From Thermomucor indicae-seudaticae (lineage: Eukaryota > Mucoromycota > Mucoromycetes > Mucorales > Lichtheimiaceae): DNA of 52,668 nt. Within the stretch, counting starts at the first letter, position 1; each line of letters starts with the position of its first letter. The notes beneath the pieces were generated by a model that was not told the origin of the DNA, did no database searches, and was given only the letters and a program-made list of their open reading frames with translations. Below are positions 52,041 to 52,668 of the stretch, piece after piece. A program made the translations under genes and the position numbers. The DNA is taken from the NCBI GenBank assembly GCA_000787465.1, contig JSYX01000214.1, forward strand, positions 1 to 52,668. Reading direction: 5' to 3'.

Positions 52041-52646
52041 TCAAAACGAAAGTGTCCTTTCAAGCAAGTCGCTACCGCTGCCGATTAGTCTCTTATCTAC
52101 GCGTCGTCGAGAGCGGCTTGTCCGATCAAAAGGAGACAGGAAGGGGCGTGTATGTATGCTGAAGGGCTTTGAAGACTTTCTGGCAGGAGCAATCCTGCCA
52201 GCTTGAGAGCTATGCATCCTTGCTGTGACAACTGCCGCTCGTACTTGCTGACATCTGTTTGTTGGGTACGAGTGGTCGCTGTTGCCTCTGCTATTCAGAT
52301 ACGTGTGCTTTCTACTAAGAATATCGAATTGTTTCCGGTTCATATGGTTCCAACCGACCAAGAACTGGAGGCTTCCGATGTGATACCACGTTTCTCTTCC
52401 ATGCGATGCATCACAGGAACTGTCGTCTAGCTGCTGGCTTTTATGCTTGTATGAATGAGCACAACACATAGATAGTACAATTTCACGGCCAACAACGCGC
52501 ACGTACAAAAACAAAGAATATGTATGCATACGTAAAGTACCATTGACTGTGAACACATTTCGACATATTTCACACTTTTCCATATCTTGTCTCAGGCTTT
52601 TCTCATCCTGTCTTCGCTTCGTGATTCGCACAATTGCAGCTTCCGC
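52041..52646 (-). CDS. Partial gene cut by the right edge, C-x2-C protein
   Basis: A splice acceptor (ttttacag) at 52647-52648 on the minus strand starts an exon reading AEAAIVRITKRRQDEKSLRQ then DMEKCEICRNVFTVN. The CEIC motif after a charged helix looks like the first half of a zinc finger (FYVE- or RING-like spacing cannot be judged). After VN a GT donor (gtactt) may end the exon. The same frame stays open to a stop at 52041 and ends with a basic, Ser/Arg-rich tail (PFDRTSRSRRRVDKR), but how much of this is exon is unclear. More exons lie beyond the window. No family assigned. Confidence 0.4.
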   Translation of the reverse strand, partial: AEAAIVRITKRRQDEKSLRQDMEKCEICRNVFTVNGTLRMHTYSLFLYVRVVGREIVLSMCCAHSYKHKSQQLDDSSCDASHGRETWYHIGSLQFLVGWNHMNRKQFDILSRKHTYLNSRGNSDHSYPTNRCQQVRAAVVTARMHSSQAGRIAPARKSSKPFSIHTRPFLSPFDRTSRSRRRVDKRLIGSGSDLLERTLSF

Positions 52647-52668
52647 CTGTAAAAGAAAACAAACGTTA

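Noticed and set aside
52203..52430. Plus-strand frame of 75 codons
   Set aside because: Overlaps the right-edge minus-strand gene; no supporting feature.

Overview
The window is nuclear DNA of a filamentous fungus. Nearly every gene is split by short introns (mostly 45-75 nt) with GT..AG ends and CTAAC/CTAAT-like branch sites. The gene set (Sin3, Sac3, RNA polymerase III large subunit, Ppz phosphatase, Emg1, elongin C) is eukaryotic, and the style, together with a GT49/LARGE-like glycosyltransferase and an MFS_1-like carrier, suggests an early-diverging fungus such as a Mucoromycota member. That placement is inference; nothing in the window fixes the species. I saw no rRNA, tRNA, CRISPR array or complete transposon.

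Layout. 0-8 kb: a four-exon MFS carrier (+) converges on a long ABCC/MRP-type ABC gene (-) whose membrane domains are well kept but whose ATP-binding motifs are mostly lost. 8-11 kb: a gene-poor stretch, then a GT49 glycosyltransferase (-) with a frameshift in its conserved C-terminal part. 11.9-18.4 kb: Sac3/GANP (+) meets elongin C (-) with only 18 bp between stop codons, followed by a secreted GH51 arabinofuranosidase (-). 18.4-20.8 kb: gene-poor. 20.8-28.4 kb: Sin3 (+, with an unusual N-terminal tandem repeat), a small orphan ORF (+), Emg1/Nep1 (-), and an F-box/ankyrin-like protein (+). 28.4-32 kb: gene-poor, with a possible transposon terminus. 32-42 kb: 22-exon RPC1 (-) and mitochondrial glycine decarboxylase (+), divergent across about 1 kb. 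42-45.6 kb: a fungal type II membrane protein (+) and an intronless, disordered, PIP-box/KEN-box protein (-). 46.5-52 kb: a Ppz-type phosphatase (+), a CEP120-like C2 protein (-), a CUE/Smr protein (-), and a gene cut by the right edge (-).

Most genes are unrelated housekeeping functions: transcription (Sin3, RPC1, elongin C), mRNA export (Sac3), ribosome biogenesis and quality control (Emg1, Smr protein), one-carbon metabolism (glycine decarboxylase), signalling (Ppz). There is no operon-like or cluster logic. Exon boundaries were deduced by hand from splice signals, reading phase and family conservation; uncertain ones are stated in the entries. The strongest candidates for something unusual are the motif-stripped ABC protein, the Sin3 repeat, the CEP120-like gene with a GC-AG intron, and the PIP/KEN-box protein.
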